A DNA stretch of 18,717 nt from Acanthaster planci (lineage: Eukaryota > Echinodermata > Asteroidea > Valvatida > Acanthasteridae). The position numbers and the translations under genes were made by a program. A model generated the notes under the pieces. It saw only the letters and a program-made list of their open reading frames with translations, did not search any database and was not told the origin of the DNA. The DNA is taken from NCBI RefSeq assembly GCF_001949145.1, contig NW_019091370.1:208948-227664 (forward strand), read 5' to 3'. Below are positions 16,815-18,717 of this stretch, one piece after another; the first letter of the stretch is position 1, and the number at the start of each line of letters is the position of its first letter.

Positions 16815-17055
16815 GTGTTGACGGTGTGTTGACGTTACTATCGTGTGTTGAAGTTGTGTTGACGTTAATTAATTAGGACGACTGTATACGGAGCGGGAGT
16901 GAGAGTCCGTGGTCCGTGCCACAATAGTGGGGCTACATGTATGCCGGGCACTGCCTGACAGCCAATGACTGTCTAACTATGACTGTGACCGCGTACCGAA
17001 AAGCACTGCCCCGTTCAGAAATACATCATTTTCATTAACATCCATAAGCAATTAC

Positions 17056-17107
17056 CTTTGTCTTCGTCGCTGATTCTTCTCTGATCGCTGACTGGTTAGT
17101 TTTTTTC
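17056..17107 (-). other. Exon-like segment, possibly 5' UTR
   Basis: 52 nt flanked on the minus strand by a good acceptor (TTTCTTTTGCAG before 17107) and a good donor (ACAAAG|GTAATT after 17056). It contains no ATG, so it could only be untranslated leader, or a first exon whose start site coincides with this region. There is no independent evidence that it is transcribed. Confidence 0.25.
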
Positions 17108-17687
17108 CTGCAAAAGAAACCTATTTTTCGTCCCCTTTTCCACCACTTTTCCTCCTGTATGTTCTCACACATCGGTCATCCGTGGCGTCAACATATACAT
17201 GCAAGTACATGTATTTTCGATACTTTGCTTCGAACAAACTTTTTACCGTTACTTTAGAATCGAGTAATCTACAGTGTAAATACAAACCTACAAAATAAAA
17301 ACTATCGGGCTAGAAAAGAGTCGATACTGAATAAATCATACCCGTCTGGATTCTGCCTCGCCTTCGTAGGTAAACTGTGTACTGATTAGTGGTACCGTCC
17401 ATCATAGAAAAGTACCTCATTACGTAGCTGGGCCAGTGTGACGTATATGAAGACCTTTTCTGTTTTAGCGCTACAAATGAGGCGCCCCCGGCGGTGGAAT
17501 TTTACAAATTAAACGTGGGCCTGGCACTGTTTGCTCTCCCCCCATTTTCATTTTCCTTTGAAGAAAAATACCCTGCATTTTCCCCATGACTGAGTAATCA
17601 GTAATTGCGACCAGATACATAAAAACCATACCATGCTGTTGAAGTAAAAAAATAATCAATCAATGATTCCGACATGTAATTCGACTT

Positions 17688-18150
17688 AGGGCGGATCTAG
17701 GACCAAATTTTCGGAGGGGGGGGGAACGAAACTAAACATTGTTGGGCGATGTGGTAGAAATTCTTTTAATGATTCTTCTGAGGTACAGGTGAACCTAAAT
17801 TTGGGGGCTTTTTCTATACTTCAGGAGAAAAAGGAATAAAATAGATACTACTTAAAATAGGGGGTAGGTCCTCTCCCCAGAAATTCCTAACAAACAAAAA
17901 CTTGGAAAATTTCCGATGTGACACATAATGGAGGACCCTTTAGAGCAGTTTGATCCTTGTGGCAAGTATCGCCCTACTATAGAATTGTAAACAAAGGGGG
18001 GGGGGATATTGTCGCCGGACCTGTGATATCATCCTGAATTTGGGACTGGGAATTTCCAGTTCGAGGTAGACCTTTCCGAGTCACAAAAAGCCCCAAATTG
18101 CAGGCCTATTTGGGGATAGAGGCGGGCGGCTACATTCAGAACTGAGGGCA
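17688..18150. repeat. G-run, repeat-like block (putative dispersed repeat)
   Basis: Begins with GGGCGGATCTAGGACC followed by an A/T patch and a G9 run, then shows several 'GGGGG plus T-rich' segments and another run of at least nine G at about 17997-18005. From memory, sequences starting GGGGCGGATCTAGGA and leading into a G-run are dispersed repeats in many marine invertebrate genomes. The boundaries are not defined. Confidence 0.35.
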
Positions 18151-18335
18151 TATTTTGGGGGTATCGCCGGGGAAACTTGAAGAAACAAAATCATCTGGTT
18201 AACCCCCATAAAATTGAAACGAAAAGTGATCTTCTGGCTATAATCTTGAATTTCCAGTGAAAAAAAACAGAACGGCCAACCTCTTCCCGGAAATCTACAG
18301 GCGGCGCTATTTCGGTCTGATTTTGCACTGTATTA

Positions 18336-18387
18336 TGTACATAAAATATGTACATATACGTACAAGTGCATGTACATGTACATGTAT
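18336..18387. repeat. GTACAT-rich palindromic cluster
   Basis: Repeated GTACAT/ATGTAC words end in a (TGTACA)n-like stretch with two overlapping TACATGTA palindromes at 18373-18380 and 18379-18386. This is the densest instance of a word that is frequent across the whole window. Confidence 0.8.
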
Positions 18388-18717
18388 TAGTGCAACCCGC
18401 AGTGATGCTGAGCTGAGGGGCCACTAATTCAAGTGAGAATTTCTGGCCAGCTCATTAGCATTTAAAGTTCCCCCGCAGTATAGGAGATTGTTTGGCCCCC
18501 AAAATGGTGAGATTGTGTAAATCCTTGCCAGGATCAACTCCTTGGGTCTTTGAGCTTTCATATGAGAGCAGAATGGCTAAAAACTACGGTTGAAAAATGG
18601 TCCGTGCCCGCGAAAGTTGAGGGTTGCCATGCCACTTGAAAAATGGCTGCAAGCTGACTTCGGAAAAAATCACTTTTTGGGGGGTGATTTTGTTTTGTGG
18701 GGATAATTAAAAATGTC

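Larger units (their letters stand above)
16091..16952. repeat. Composite long imperfect inverted repeat
   Basis: The outer arms, about 16091-16138 and 16893-16952, share AGTGCC.GGCAT, AGCCCCAC and GTGG blocks in opposite orientation. The inner arms 16390-16417 and 16815-16842 match in 27 of 28 positions, and similarity extends both ways through repeated GTCAACA words (about 16355-16420 against 16805-16872) and more weakly inward. The left side is longer because it holds a second inverted repeat (16154-16340). The enclosed 397 nt at 16418-16814 is unique sequence with promoter-like features. It may be a foldback transposon or an inverted duplication; no target duplication was identified. Confidence 0.75.
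16953..18717. other. Right flank without a supported gene
   Basis: Mixed-composition DNA with several G-runs. No open frame on either strand resembles a protein. It contains the exon-like segment at 17056-17107, the G-run repeat-like block at 17688-18150 and a GTACAT cluster at 18336-18387. Confidence 0.5.

Noticed and set aside
1-18717. CRISPR arrays, operons, Shine-Dalgarno sites or prophage genes
   Set aside because: No regularly spaced repeats or compact gene clusters; the spliced metazoan receptor shows this is nuclear animal DNA.

Overview
This is eukaryotic, almost certainly invertebrate animal DNA. It is AT-rich and mostly non-coding, with consensus GT-AG introns, and one spliced gene fills roughly positions 1980-9960 on the minus strand (its 5' end may lie further out). 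Short palindromes of the TACATGTA type are scattered throughout, as are G-runs, small foldback repeats and a short (AAT)n microsatellite. I associate this texture with marine invertebrates (echinoderm, hemichordate, lancelet or mollusc) but cannot name the group from sequence alone.

The gene encodes a single-pass type I receptor of the LRP12/LRP3/LRP10 family. Nine exons could be joined with confidence from matching splice phases and domain continuity, plus a less certain N-terminal exon. Order in the protein: signal peptide, CUB1, LDLa1, LDLa2, CUB2, LDLa3, LDLa4, LDLa5, transmembrane helix, long cytoplasmic tail. This is the vertebrate LRP12 order. The predicted product is about 887 residues if translation starts at 9960; human LRP12, from memory, is about 860. 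Two intracellular features stand out: a juxtamembrane block ending in a PPSY motif that is almost letter-for-letter the vertebrate one, and a C-terminal DVPLL acidic-dileucine signal of the DxxLL type read by GGA adaptors.

Layout from left to right. 1-1979 is 3' UTR and downstream DNA and holds a 35-bp inverted repeat. 1980-9267 holds the nine firm exons and their introns; two introns carry small tandem duplications. 9870-9960 is the signal-peptide region, where a 45-nt micro-exon and a longer contiguous exon are both possible. 9961-16090 is about 6 kb with no gene I can support, and includes a MITE-like element at 12158-12538. 16091-16952 is a composite inverted repeat with a second inverted repeat nested in its left arm; its centre carries a YY1-like AAGATGGCGGC element on the minus strand and may be the promoter or first exon. 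16953-18717 holds one exon-like segment (17056-17107) and G-run repeat DNA.

The least explained items are the composite inverted repeat around the putative promoter and the unresolved start of the receptor. I found no prokaryotic, viral, CRISPR or toxin feature.
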